The position numbers and the translations under genes were made by a program. Below, piece after piece: positions 46,101 through 57,014 of a DNA stretch of 64,000 nucleotides (position 1 is the first letter of the stretch; every line of letters starts with the position of its first letter). The stretch lies in contig CM044959.1 of the NCBI GenBank assembly GCA_024516035.1, positions 26,531,669-26,595,668 of the forward strand. The letters run 5' to 3'. The notes beneath the pieces are model-generated. The model did no database searches. It saw only the letters and a program-made list of their open reading frames with translations, and was not told the origin of the DNA. This DNA is from Bactericera cockerelli (Eukaryota > Arthropoda > Insecta > Hemiptera > Triozidae).

Positions 46101-49100
46101 GTAACATTATTGCAGCAGTTCAAGGTGGTTCAGATTTATATTTGAGAAAGCATTGTGCTAGACTATGTGCCACGCGAAATGTGGAAGGTTTCTTAATAGA
46201 TGGTCTCATTCCTGATGAGAAAGCTACAGAGTACATGCTCTTTGAGGATGTAAATGGAGCACTGACAAACACTATTGTAAGTAGGCTTAATTTTAGATAT
46301 TTAAAACCCTTACATAACTAGTAGAAAAGTAGGAAGTAGTTATATGCAATAGACAACGTCAATGTATTTTTTGCTTTACTATTTGATCCAAAGAAAATCA
46401 TTTATGGATTGGGACGTCATAATTTGAAAAGTAATTCTCAGTGACTTTGACTAGCGGCCAGGCCTGCGGAGCGTGTGAGTTTATCGAGGCATGGCCGACT
46501 TGTAATGAAAACATAGTATTTTTAATTGGCCACAATAGTTCAATAGGAAAATTGGTAGTAGAAAAATTGACCTGACAAATAAGATATTGTACCTAAATAT
46601 TACTGGGGAAATCACAATAGTACAATATTTGTTAGCCCCGCGAATGTGGTTACATGTCCCATTGATACCTATCCTTTTTTTTTACCTATTAATCATTCCG
46701 TAAGTATCTTGATCATAAGGAAAATAAACAAAAGAGAACATAGATAGTTTCAAAAATAAGAAAGGTCATCTGTTTGAAAAATAAAATAAAAAACATTGTA
46801 TTGAGAACACGCGACAGAAGAGAAGAATTTCACAAAAAAAGCCTTTTGTTATCCATCTTGATTTTATAATCATTCCTACTACACCCCATACCTTCCTTCC
46901 TCGAAAAAAGAAGGAACATTTCTTTCTAAAAAAAAATCAATTTTTTTAGAAGAATAGCTTCAGCAAATAGATAATAAAAAAGGTTGAACTTCATAACCTA
47001 GATCTATTGGGACGTTCAGATTTGAGAGTGAAAGCTCAACTTTTAAAAAATGGACTTTTTCAAAGTACTAAAATAGGAACCGTAAAGCCATTAGGAACCG
47101 TACTAAATTTCAGCTTTTTATTTATGTTCTGTATTACTTCGCGAGATATGCCAGCATTTGAATAAGATCATTTAAAAGCTCAACTTTTCAAAAATTGACG
47201 TTTGTTTAGCGCAGGCATGTCAAACTGGCGGCCCGCGGGCCGCATGTGGCCCGCCTGGTCAATTTGTGCGGCCCGCTGTGAGCGTATAATACAATACTTC
47301 CTTATTATAAGATAAGGAAAGTTAAAAAAACTGATTTTCTTGACATCTGGCCAAAAATAAGCCGGTTCATAAGGATTTCTTAATGGTTTTTTTTAATAAT
47401 TATAGGTACTTTTTGTGTAGGTATTTTGTGAATTATTTCAAACCAATAAAACCAATAAACAAATTAAAAACCCTGATTTTTTATTTTTATTTTACGTCAG
47501 GATCTTTTTTTTTACGAGAGGGGGAGGGGTTGAGTACCTGCGGCCCGCCAATGATCAGCACAAATGAAAATGGCCCTTCATACATTTTGAGTTTGACATG
47601 CCTGGTTTAGCGTATAACGCAAATGAGCCTGTCATTGGTAACTATGCGAAATTTCATCTTAATCTGACTTGTGGTTCTCGAGTTACAGAACGACACACAC
47701 AAACAAATGAATCATTTTATAATATAAGATATGAATATTGAATTTTAAAATAATGTTATATCCATATCAACCCAGCCAGCCTTCATGGCGTGACGGTTGA
47801 GACTACTGCCCGTAGTCCAGAGATCCCGACTTCGATTTCCGGTTGGGGCAGAATTGAAAAAATTTCTGTTCCCTCCAAACATGTGAGGCTTGCTTTTCCG
47901 GCCCTACCCAGGCTGGGTGAGGTTAATGTGAGTCGCTGGCACGATTCCTAGTGAATGGAGGGTATAACCCATATAACCCCCTTCCTGACTATCTATCTCA
48001 ATCAGGACGTTAAAACCAAATAGAATCAACACAATAGACCTAGTAAGGTCGTAGTGTTAATTGTAAGGGTTTCACTGAAAACCCTGCAACCAAGTCGGAT
48101 AATAATAAATACTCACAACCCTATACAAGTTCTGCATGATTCCAAATGTAAGCAATAGTAAAAAATAACTGATGATGTCACATGGATGTTAGTTTGACAA
48201 AACGACCACTTTGGACTAAGAGTCCAAGCATTTCAAGAACACCCTGTATGCTGTCCTCTCATTTACTCAACATGAGACTCTATTTGATTCTCTCACAAAC
48301 AATGACTCGGGAATTTTACTTCCTGAAGTGTGAGACAGTCAGGTCCCAAAAGTTGAATGGGTTTAAGCTATTAGGTCCATCCTTAGTATTATAAATCATC
48401 TGTTTTCTTCAGTGTATAAAAATAGTAATCTCTGTTTTGCTTTCAGCCTCATTTACCTTCAAATAAGGTACGGATTGTCCAGGGTTCATGGTCTCCAATG
48501 AATATTGTTAAGTTTGTTGAGCAAGGTATAGACTTGTTTGATTCCAGTCTACCTTTGACCCTTGCCGAAAGAGGCTGTGCCTTTACTTTCCAGTACAGGA
48601 AAACTGAGTATGTATGGGTAGATTAGGTATTCCTTGGAGAGAAATGTATTGACAAAGGCACTGTCTGCACCTATTACCTCTCGTTTTCCTCTTTTGTTGT
48701 CATTATGCCATATTTTTTTTTTTTTTTTTTTTCTAAGTATTAACAGTAGTAAAGTATTAGGTATAAGTGTTGTGAAATCAGAACTACATTTTTTTTTTTT
48801 ACAAACCTTGAAATCTGGTCAATTGCGACGATTTTTTTTAAGTTGGGTTTAACATATCTTTCATATTAATTCGCTAAGTAGTCACCGTGGGCGAGTGAGT
48901 TAGCGTACTAGGCATTGCACGCACGATGACCTGGGTTTGATCCCCAGCGGGGCAGGATTTTTTTCTGCTTTGTACTTGGGTGTTCGGGGTCCACTCATAC
49001 CTCGTGAGGAAAAATGAATAGTTGCTTTAATGTTAGCAGCGACCAGTGGTGGAATTATAGGCAAAAATAAGATATTGGGATATGAAAGATATGGAAAAGT

Positions 49101-51594
49101 CCTATAATTCTGCGCTACCCACTAAAATTGTGATATAATAACACAAATAAACACATTTATTTATTTAATTGCGTCAAGCCAAGGTTTTTCTTTCTGCTGC
49201 TAGTTCTTTCAGTGGAAAATTAAAATCATATTGTTCAATTGAATTCCATTCTATCGTCCAGAAATGTTGAGTTCAATTTCGAAGAAGAAAAAAAATACTA
49301 TACCTTATAGGTAATCCAAAGTAACAAAAAGTTTGTTGTAGCAAAATAGTTAACCAGAACTACACACATTGGTTTTAATCATTAACTTCCTATTTTTTTT
49401 CAGTGAAACTCCAATGAATGGAGTTTTGACATCTACAAATGTTGATTTAAACCAATATAATCAAATCAAAGAATCTACTGATGAGGGTGTGGAAGTTGAC
49501 AATATTAAAATAATTCATGCTGAATGTGATGTGCCTTATAATCCTAGACCATATGAAATGTATCTTCAACATCCCAGGTAACTCTTAGATTACAGAACAT
49601 AGGTTTTGATGGTAATTCGCTTTATTGATAGTGATTATGGAGATGTAAAATAGTATACTACTAATGGAGTAACGCAAAAAAGTTTTTTTTTAATAATCCA
49701 TTATTATTTATTTTATTTTGATGATGAACAAAACATTACTTCCGATAAATTTCCAATATTAGAAATCGGAATTATTGTGTTTGTTTTTGTAATTTTTTTG
49801 CTCCAATTTAAAAAATTTCATATTTCTGGACGTTTCATAACCTCCTGAGCAACTTTGGTTTTGTGTCCGTCTGTTCGTTTGTTAAATACATTTTTTGTAA
49901 CGCGCAAATCTCAGAAACTACTGAACGGATTTCGACGAATTTAGTACACATATGTATAGGAGACGTATTGTAGATGGTCCCATTTTAAATTCATCAACTT
50001 CGCACTAGCGGTTCTTGGTGATAGAGACCATGCGTCTGACCACTAACTTTTTACTTATATCTCGTGAACGGTACACTCTATTTTGATTAATTTAGATGCG
50101 TATTAGTGTTTTACATCGTAATTATTTTTTAAATAACATATGATTTTTCTCTGATATTAAAGAAAATCCGAAATTTTGGACAAAAATGTCCAAAAAAAAA
50201 AGGACTTCAACTTGCCAGTACAATTTTTTTCGTAAAATCTAGAATGTAGAAAAATGGTTTTCCACTGTTAAGAAATTTGAAGAAAATCAATTAAGCGGTT
50301 TTGGAGATGCAAAGGATTGAATATAAAATCTCAATGGTATAAAGTCTCATCAAAATATGTAAATCTGTTGTAATTTCGTCTTAAATTTGGATTTTTATCC
50401 ATTTATTTATCATTACTTGCGAGAGTATCTATTATTATGTATTAGGTATCATAACAATGTATTGTGTTCTTTTTTGTATGTTAAATTTATTCCGTGCAAA
50501 GCACAATCTTATCGCCACAATGTCAACGATTCACGTGGAAGTATTGTGTCCATAATTGGTAGTGTATTTTTATGTACTTTAATTATTTTTTTTACAGATA
50601 TGTGGCTCATTTCACACCAATACTGGACGATTGTGAGTGCTTGACTTGCCAGAATCACACCCGTGCTTATATTCACCATCTACTGAACGTGAAAGAAATG
50701 CTTGCCACAGTTTATCTTACTATGTAACTATACAATGAATTCTTATCACAGATTATTTGTAGGGTGCCCTGGGGTAATTTTGAGCCAAAAATAAATCTTT
50801 CTCAATAAGTCAAGTTCTAGTGAGCTCAGTAACAAGCAACTTATGGAGTAGTTTCTAATCATTGATAATATTAATATCGCCTTATTTATACTACCCATTT
50901 AGAACTATTTAGTCTCACTATTCCAGCAGTAAACCCAAGACACATTATTATGTGGTAAAAATCCCAAAAGTGAGGGGATAACTTGTCATGACCCGGCTAG
51001 GTTTCGAACCCACGACCTCTGTACTCACAATAAACAACATTCGAATATCTCAAGAACTAATTAAGATAGAACGTTTGTGTTTTCGGTGGGTTTCTTAACT
51101 TTTTTGGCGGACTTCTTATAATGAACCTTCATATATCTGCTAATGTTGTCCATGAAGATTTTTTCAAGGTCAACTTCTGAGTTTTAAATGTATCAACCTG
51201 AATTTTATTTCAAATTGAAGTTTTCTATGAAATTTTGATCTAAACATCCCAACTCCTGTTTGATATCCCCTTAAATGTGGTAGTTTTATCTATTACCCGT
51301 TCTCAGTAGGTTGATCGATAAGGTGGCGGACTTGCTATTGGGAGGTCGGTGATTCAAGTCTCGGTTTCAGCGTCGATTTAGTAAAGCGAGTTTCAATAGT
51401 GAAACACAAATATGATAAATTTTCAACTTTCAACTTAGTTTTATTTATTACATTTGATTCACTGTAAGTCTAATCCTTTGTTTTCTGTTCTTTTTCTTTA
51501 CAGACACAATCTTCATCACTATTTTAAGTTCTTCAAAACTATACGAGAATCCTTGCAATCAGGAGAATCTTATTCCTTTCACTTTGTAAGCTGA
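43172..51594 (+). CDS. QTRT2: Queuine tRNA-ribosyltransferase accessory subunit 2
   Basis: Exons: 43172-43300, 43963-44115, 44666-44784, 45603-45753, 46088-46276, 48447-48607, 49404-49577, 50598-50723, 51504-51594; 430 residues. QTRT2 pairs with the catalytic QTRT1 to exchange guanine for queuine at position 34 of GUN-anticodon tRNAs; the heterodimer is reported at the mitochondrial outer membrane. Recognisable parts are [10 protein letters not shown] near the N-terminus, [45 protein letters not shown], and the zinc site with C371, C373, C376 and H402 in [18 protein letters not shown] and [11 protein letters not shown]. These are the TGT-fold signatures in the accessory-subunit version. Introns 1, 5, 6 and 7 carry SINEs, an RTE-like element with a nested hAT MITE, and an old repeat that ends near the acceptor of exon 8. 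Confidence 0.93.
43370..43615 (+). repeat. Diverged SINE-A in QTRT2 intron 1
   Basis: It keeps the order of the family (GGTTTGATCCCCAGC, TTTTTTCTGCTCTGTACTTG, AAGGAAAAATGAGTAGCTAC, TAATAACACAAAGAAACACA), but the head is damaged. Confidence 0.7.
44852..44982. mobile_element. Intact TA-MITE, 131 bases
   Basis: Ends AGGGCGGAATTAATAGAC and its exact complement, 18 bases each, flanked by TA at 44850-44851 and 44983-44984. This copy defines the family. Lies in QTRT2 intron 3. Confidence 0.9.
46450..47730 (+). repeat. RTE-like element in QTRT2 intron 5
   Basis: It starts ACTAGCGGCCAGGCCTGCGG, has GAGGCATGGCCG early and ends TTTTATAATATAAGAT, the same plan as 16351 and 52333 but longer. Words such as GCGAGATATG and TTCTCGAGTTACAGAACG are typical of 3' parts of such elements. 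It is interrupted by the hAT MITE at 47212-47604. No coding frame. Confidence 0.5.
47212..47604. mobile_element. hAT-type MITE with 8-bp duplication
   Basis: Ends CAGGCATGTCAAACT and AGTTTGACATGCCTG are perfect inverted repeats, followed inward by GGCGGCCCGC at the left and GCGGCCCGCC at the right. GTTTAGCG flanks it exactly at 47204-47211 and 47605-47612. The GGCCCGCGGGCC core is a marked G+C island in A+T-rich surroundings. Confidence 0.9.
47763..48060 (+). repeat. SINE-D, tRNA-headed
   Basis: Head GGCGTGACGGTTGAGACTAC with box-B-like TTCGATTTCCGG, then CCCAGGCTGGGTGAGGTTAA, AATGGAGGGTATAACCC and the end CAGGACGTTAAAACCAAAT. Same family as 30640-30897. Confidence 0.8.
48876..49165 (+). repeat. 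SINE-A copy in QTRT2 intron 6
   Basis: Complete from the head (GTCACCGTGGGCGAGTGAGT) to the tail (TGATATAATAACACAAATAA). About 50 bases before the head (from about 48824) also match those before the copy at 63471: GCGACGATTTTTTT, TTTCATATTAATTCGCTAAG. Confidence 0.85.
49730..50575. repeat. Old interspersed repeat R, reverse copy
   Basis: Reverse complement of the repeat at 10255-11215: ACTTCCGATAAATTTC, CATAACCTCCTGAG, GGTTTTGTGTCCGTCTG, and ATTGTGTCCATAATTGGTAG at its end. The end lies within 30 bases of the acceptor of QTRT2 exon 8. Confidence 0.65.
50985..51052 (-). repeat. Fragment of a further tRNA-headed SINE
   Basis: On the minus strand it shows a box B, GTGGGTTCGAAACCTAGCC, within a tRNA-like context; no body is recognisable. 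Confidence 0.35.
51305..51430 (+). repeat. SINE-B in QTRT2 intron 8
   Basis: Head CTCAGTAGGTTGATCGATAA, box-B-like GATTCAAGTCTCGG, body GTCGATTTAGTAAAGCGAGT. Same family as 2628-2748. Confidence 0.75.
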
Positions 51595-51699
51595 GATTTT
51601 CATCACTCTCAGCTGAGAGATTAGTATTGTTTTTATGAATTATTTCTGTTGAACTTATTTTTTTAACTTAATACCCTCTTTTTGCTGAAAACTCACAGA

Positions 51700-51885
51700 C
51701 CAGCTACCCACAATAACCTCACCTATCCAAGGTCAAGTTGGGCCGGAAAAATCACCGCGAAGGTTCAAATTTGAATGGTCACCCATCCAAGTTCTATTGT
51801 CGCTGGACATTGCTTAACTTCAGTGACAGAACGTGAACTGGTGTATTCAATGTGGCATTGACACAGGCTTTGTTGAACCTTGGTT
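51700..51885 (-). repeat. 5S-rRNA-headed SINE (SINE3 type)
   Basis: On the minus strand the head follows 5S rRNA: TTGAATACACCAGTTCACG, CACTGAAGTTAAGCAATGTC and ACTTGGATGGGTGACC, which cover the internal promoter of 5S genes. Then follows the tail shared with SINE-D (GGTGAGGTTATTGTGGGTAG). Diverged from real 5S, and fused to a SINE tail, so not a 5S gene. Confidence 0.75.
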
Positions 51886-52332
51886 TGTATTATGTATAAG
51901 TAGAAAAATGAATGTCAAAGAACATTTGCTGTAGCAGAGAATGAGCTATTGCTGCGTTTTTGTTATGGTTTTAGGACTACCATCAGTGTTGAGTATTCAG
52001 ATTTGCTACTTCTGGAAACTTGTGTAATCTGAGAAGCAGCCAAAAATCCGCAAAATTTGATACGGTTTTTGGAATTGCTTTGGTTTTTTACTTCACCAAT
52101 TACTTGGTCAACCTTTTTATCCATTTTTACAGAACGAAAATTCGTGAAACGGTTTTGACTTGCAACACGTGACTAGTGATGGTGAAAAAAAATCGTTACA
52201 ACGAGCCGAAATATCAGTTACTGTTAAAAAAAACAATAGCACCAACACACATAAGTTGGGAAAAAAATCACAATAACTCAGGGGGCGTTTATATCGATAC
52301 AGTTTGTCGTGATCCCTTGTACTTATATGACA

Positions 52333-52560
52333 CTAGCGGGCTGTCGCCCGCTTTGCGGGCCGAGGCATGGCCGTGAATGCAAAAAATCCTTCTTCGCCAA
52401 TGGCAGGTGTTGTAGTGGGAATTTCGAAAAATCCCGTCTTATTGCACATCTAGACTATAAGACAAAGCTACCTACCAAATTTCAGCTCGCTAGGTATTAC
52501 GGTTTGGGCTGTAGAGCGATGATCAGTCAGTCAGTGACTTTGACATTTATATATTAAGAT
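52333..52560 (+). repeat. RTE-like element, short copy
   Basis: Starts ACTAGCGGGCTGTCGCCCGC and ends GACATTTATATATTAAGAT, almost identical with 16351-16593, which suggests both are recent. Confidence 0.65.
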
Positions 52561-54480
52561 AGTGCACGATGTGTGGAACTTTAATGATAACTATTTGTTA
52601 AGACTTGTGATGAGATCCGTGCATCGTAAATCTCATGATATTGGATCTATTTTTCAAGTTGTATTTCTTCGATTCATCTTTATTGAAAGCTGGTCCGTCA
52701 TGGTAATGATTATTTAGGTTTAGTTCATTTAGGATTTATTAATTTTTTTGGTCTCTTTTTTAAGTTATTATTACGAAGAGTACAAAAATTGCTGAAGCCA
52801 AGAAACTAAGGCAGTACAGGGTGTCCCATTATAAGCGAGACATTCAAATATCTCAAGAACTAATGAAAACTAGTGTTTCCGGTGGTTTTTCTAACTTTTG
52901 GGGACGTCTTATGAAGCCTTCTCCCAAAAAGTTGTGCCGACCTTCATAAATCTGCCAATGTTGTCCATCAAGTTATCTTTTCCCGGATTTCCATTACAAG
53001 CACTGTAATTGAAGATTGATTTTGGAAGAAAAAATAAATAAAAATGTGATTTGAATAGTTAACTAAGGTCAAAATTTCATGTAGCGTTCGCAGATATAAT
53101 GAGACACTCTTTATAATTAATGTTTTTGTAGTTGTTTGTGTGCCTTGTTATGTTTTCTAGTATGTAAGTTTACTATAATTTTTCAATTAGCACAAGTACA
53201 TATTATTATCTAGTGAAGTACTTAACTGCAGTTCCTAGCACTTACCATTATACTATTGTTTTTATCACATTGTATTCTTACACAAATAAACTGAATAAAC
53301 TGGTTTACGAGTATAATACATAACACAATGGCTGTTTTTCATGAAATTTTGTGGCTGCATACTTATAGGTAGCATCCTGTAGATTCTAGTAACATGGGTA
53401 CGTATACAGGGTGTAAATAAACGCATGGACGATAATTCAGGAGAATATTACTTGGTACAATGTTGGTCGGATTCATTATCATAAAAAAAAAACACAAAGA
53501 ATGCTTTCTCTTCCTTCCCGGAGCTGTCAAAAGTTGAATAAAGGTATTTTTTGGCTCTAACGCTTGAATAATCGACGTTATTGAATGATATTTGTGTATT
53601 TGCATATTCCATTAATCCTACATGATTTGCATTTTGATTAATTAATTTTTCCGGGGCATCTGTAAGAGGTCCCCTAAATTAAAAATTGTTTAAACTCTTT
53701 TGGAATTTAAAAAAAGCCTAGTTTAAAATAGAACACATTCCTTAAAATATCTTTCTGAACAACAAATCTCGGCTTAAGTGTCTATAAGATTCACAAAACA
53801 CACAAAGAAACAATCTGTAGATATTTTGTGTGTTACCTTGGGCTATTTAAAAAAATATGAGGCAAGTATTTTTTTATTCAATGTGAATCACAAGTTAGTT
53901 CCTCATTTAAACTTGTAATAACTTAAGATTTGGTTTTTTAGTTTCATTCAAACATACTTACAAGTTTTCTGAAAAGGCTAGCGAAAGCAAGTCGAAAGCT
54001 TTAAATACCTACGTTCGTTGCATACGTGAAATGAATCGAACATTTTTCCAGAATATTGTTCTATTCTGTTCTAGTTCTAGCTTCAATAAACAGATAAACA
54101 GAGGATTTACCCTCCATTCGCTGGAAACATAAACCACCCTCTCAAATAAACCTCAATGGAACCGGTGGAAGTTTTTAATCTCAGTGATCTAAAAAAAACC
54201 TAATTTTTGAACAAAAATACTTATACGATACGCGGTTGGTTCACGCCTTTGCACACGTGCACTAAGAATGGTGCACGCTTACTTTGCAAGCATGATAATT
54301 GTCGATAGCAGGAAGGTTGATTACAACCTTATTACCTCAAGCGTGCTGACCGTTTACTTGAGCAAGTACAATTCAAGCCTATTCACGTTTACAGGAAGTA
54401 TAATTCACTCTTTCTAATCACGCTTACTTGAGCATGTATAAAAGCAAGGCTGCAAGGTTATGTGCTATCTGGGTGATATA

Positions 54481-55363
54481 CAGGGTGAGCATAAAGTCTC
54501 ACCCCACCCCCCGTATCTCGAGAATGGCTGAAAATACAAGAAAACGCAAAAACCCGTATTCCTTAATTTTTGGAGGGATTAATTTTTAGCCAAAAAAAAT
54601 TTGCCTACAGGGCCCCAGTCAGGCTGGGCATGGACCAACTTTAAAATCTTAAATAGAATAGTATGTCTTGTGGCATATTGTTTTAAAGGTCTCATAGAGA
54701 TAATTTCATTACAACAAATTTTAGTGAGCTACGACTTACCGTTTTTGAGATACAGGGTCGGACGTCCTGCGTAATATCCATATATTTAGACCTATAACTC
54801 GTTGACCGTAAATTCCAGAAAAATTAAATTTGTTGATAATAACTCCTTATGGCAAGGACTTTCGAACAAGTTAAAGCTTGATTTGTTTTTTCGTTAAAAT
54901 TTTTCGGACTGTTCGTCCGGCTGGCTGACGAAACCGACCAGAAACTAATATCAACAGAGTATGTCGAGTTATACCTTTTTCGACAGGGCTTGCCATAAGG
55001 AGTTATTATCAACAAATTTCATTTTTCTATAATCTACGGTTAACGAGTTATAGGTCAAAATATATGTATATTACGCAGGACGTTCGACCCTGTATCTCTA
55101 GAACAGTAAGTCGTAGCTCACTGAATTTTTTTGTAATGAACTTCTCTTTATGAGACCTTTAAAACAATATGCCACAAAACATAACATTCTATTTAAGATT
55201 TTAAAGTTGGCCCATGCCCAGCCTGACTGAGGCCGTGTAGGCAAAAAAATTTTGGCTGAAAATTAATCCTCTTAAAAATTAAGGCATAGGGGTTTTTGCG
55301 TTTTCTTGTATTTTCAGCCATTCTCGAGATACGGGGGGTGGGCGAGACTTTATGCTCACCCTG
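54481..55363. mobile_element. 883-base fold-back element
   Basis: Two arms of roughly 380 bases are inverted copies. Ends are CAGGGTGAGCATAAAGTCTC and its complement, with TATA on both sides. Both arms contain GCCCATGCCCAGCCTGACTG or its diverged complement, and an ACTCCTTATGGCAAG block near the centre. There is no coding frame. The arms differ at several places, so this is not a fresh copy. A relative lies at 28917-29635. Confidence 0.85.
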
Positions 55364-55382
55364 TATATAAAATATAAAAAAA

Positions 55383-55612
55383 CAGCCTTTTTCTTTCGTA
55401 GCCATGCTACTGTAGACGCTTATGGTCTGTGTTGTAGCTTGTCCCTCCCATCTGATGAGCGAGAAGTGAATCACTATTTTCCATTTAGGTGCTGGGTCAA
55501 CATGAGCGCAACGGTACCTAAGTATACGTAACTAAGTTTTGAATACAATTTTTTTGTCGGCTTGGGGTATCGAACTCTAGTTAAGCGAGTATCTTACCAC
55601 TGAGTTAATCTA
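55383..55612 (-). repeat. SINE-C copy
   Basis: It carries GCTACTGTAGACGCTTATGG, CATTTAGGTGCTGGGTCAAC and the tRNA-like head at the right (AACTCAGTGGTAAGATACTC on the minus strand). Confidence 0.7.
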
Positions 55613-55779
55613 TTTGTTTACAAAATTAATTTCGAAACCCCAAATCTCGGTTTTGCCATGGAGGTATCAGCAATGGAGAAATCGGTAATGCCTCAAAACT
55701 TTCACATGATAAACTGTACAATACCTATAACTAAATAATGGCTACTGTTCAATCTAAAAAAAAATATATATTAAAATTT

Positions 55780-55910
55780 GGTTACGGTGCGTTCGTGTTG
55801 ACCCAGCACCTGAATGGGAAGTTTTGTGTCAATTCCTCCCACTTCAACTATTGTGTCACTACGGCTGTAGGTATGATGGCAAATAAATAAAAAAGGCTGT
55901 GAAACATCTT
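55780..55910 (+). repeat. SINE-C body fragment, opposite orientation
   Basis: GTTGACCCAGCACCTGAATG is the reverse complement of the SINE-C body at 55480-55500; the head is missing. Confidence 0.5.
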
Positions 55911-56909
55911 TAAAAAAAAAACTAATAGCGTCTTATTTGGCCATAGCTACCTATAGTAAAATTATAATCGGGCTAACATAATGAGTCACCAAGGTAGATT
56001 AGGGTCGGGCAATGTTAACAAAAATACGCCTGGAAACTTATAGAAATGCAATGAAAATTACCTATTTTGTTCTGGCGAACTTTTTTTGTCATTTGTCAGT
56101 TGCATTTTTGTCATAATTATGCTGTAGTTCGTTAAGGATTAATGCAATAAAAAAGGCTGTGAAAGACTCATCATTAAAAAATAAATAAAATACCCATTAC
56201 AAATACGAGTCCTTTTGGAACTTTAGCAGAAAATCTAGCAATTCTAGTATAGAAGCTACTCCACAATCCAGTCCACAGAAGCGCTCGGCAACACTGCTAG
56301 TTTTCTAGTTCAACTTCAACAACAAAATTTTTAGAAGTGATTGCGTGGTATTTTACATTTTTAAATAATTTCAGTCAATTACTCAATTCAAATCAGAATA
56401 AATAATTATCTTCATTGGACAGTTAATACCAGAGGTATTTTATCTGCCGAATTTTCTTCACTATCTTTTACTTCCAATTCCTATCAGGTATGAATCAAGT
56501 CTTCCCATAATTTTGTAGGAGGTAAATACTCTTACTTAAAAACAAGGATATGTCTTGCCATTGCCTCAAGCACCGTTTGGCAATGGTTAGTATTTCCATG
56601 TCAACCTAGGCTGGGCAAGTTAAATGTTGGTAGCTACATAGGGGATAAAATTAATTTCTGAAACAGTATAATAGAAAGAAAATAAATGTAAAACGTACAG
56701 TTCAAATGTCCTATGTGAAAAATGGGTAGAGTTAATTTTTGAGGCTTAAATAATGTCAGTACCTACTGAGTCCATTACTGATAATGAAGAGTAATAAATT
56801 GTATCAGCTTCCTCACACATATACTTCCAATGGAAATTCCTTGTAGAGGAGTATCCAGTAGAAGAGGTACAAAACTAAATATTAATTCTGACTTACACTC
56901 ATTTTCAGA

Positions 56910-57014
56910 ATGATCAGTGATGTGCAGTTGGCCATCTTTGCCAATGTGTTGGGTGTTTCATTGTTCTTATTGGTAGTTCTCTACCACTATATTGCTGCAA
57001 ACTATTCCAAATGA
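56910..57014 (+). CDS. OST4: Oligosaccharyltransferase subunit 4 (34-residue membrane protein)
   Basis: The 34-residue product starts [20 protein letters not shown], continues with [11 protein letters not shown], and stops after NYSK. This is nearly the whole of animal OST4, including length and the single membrane helix (about residues 7-27). OST4 stabilises the STT3-containing oligosaccharyltransferase in the ER membrane, which N-glycosylates proteins. A good acceptor (ACTCATTTTCAG) ends one base before the ATG, so a non-coding first exon is likely upstream. A donor-like CAGGTATGA near 56487 could be its end. The gene is too short for usual gene finders. It sits 1.2 kb before the phosphatase gene on the same strand. 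Confidence 0.92.
   Translation: MISDVQLAIFANVLGVSLFLLVVLYHYIAANYSK

Larger units (their letters stand above)
51595..56909. other. Gap between QTRT2 and OST4
   Basis: It contains a 5S-headed SINE, a short RTE-like element, the 883-base fold-back element and SINE-C copies. A repeat starting CAGGGTGTCCCATTATAAGC at 52817 runs to about 53115 and resembles the sequence around 51035-51290. The stretch 55920-56909 holds little repeat and probably the OST4 promoter and first exon. Confidence 0.5.

Noticed and set aside
51760..51870. 5S rRNA gene
   Set aside because: Diverged in the internal promoter and joined to a SINE tail also found elsewhere; no terminator T-run after a full 5S.
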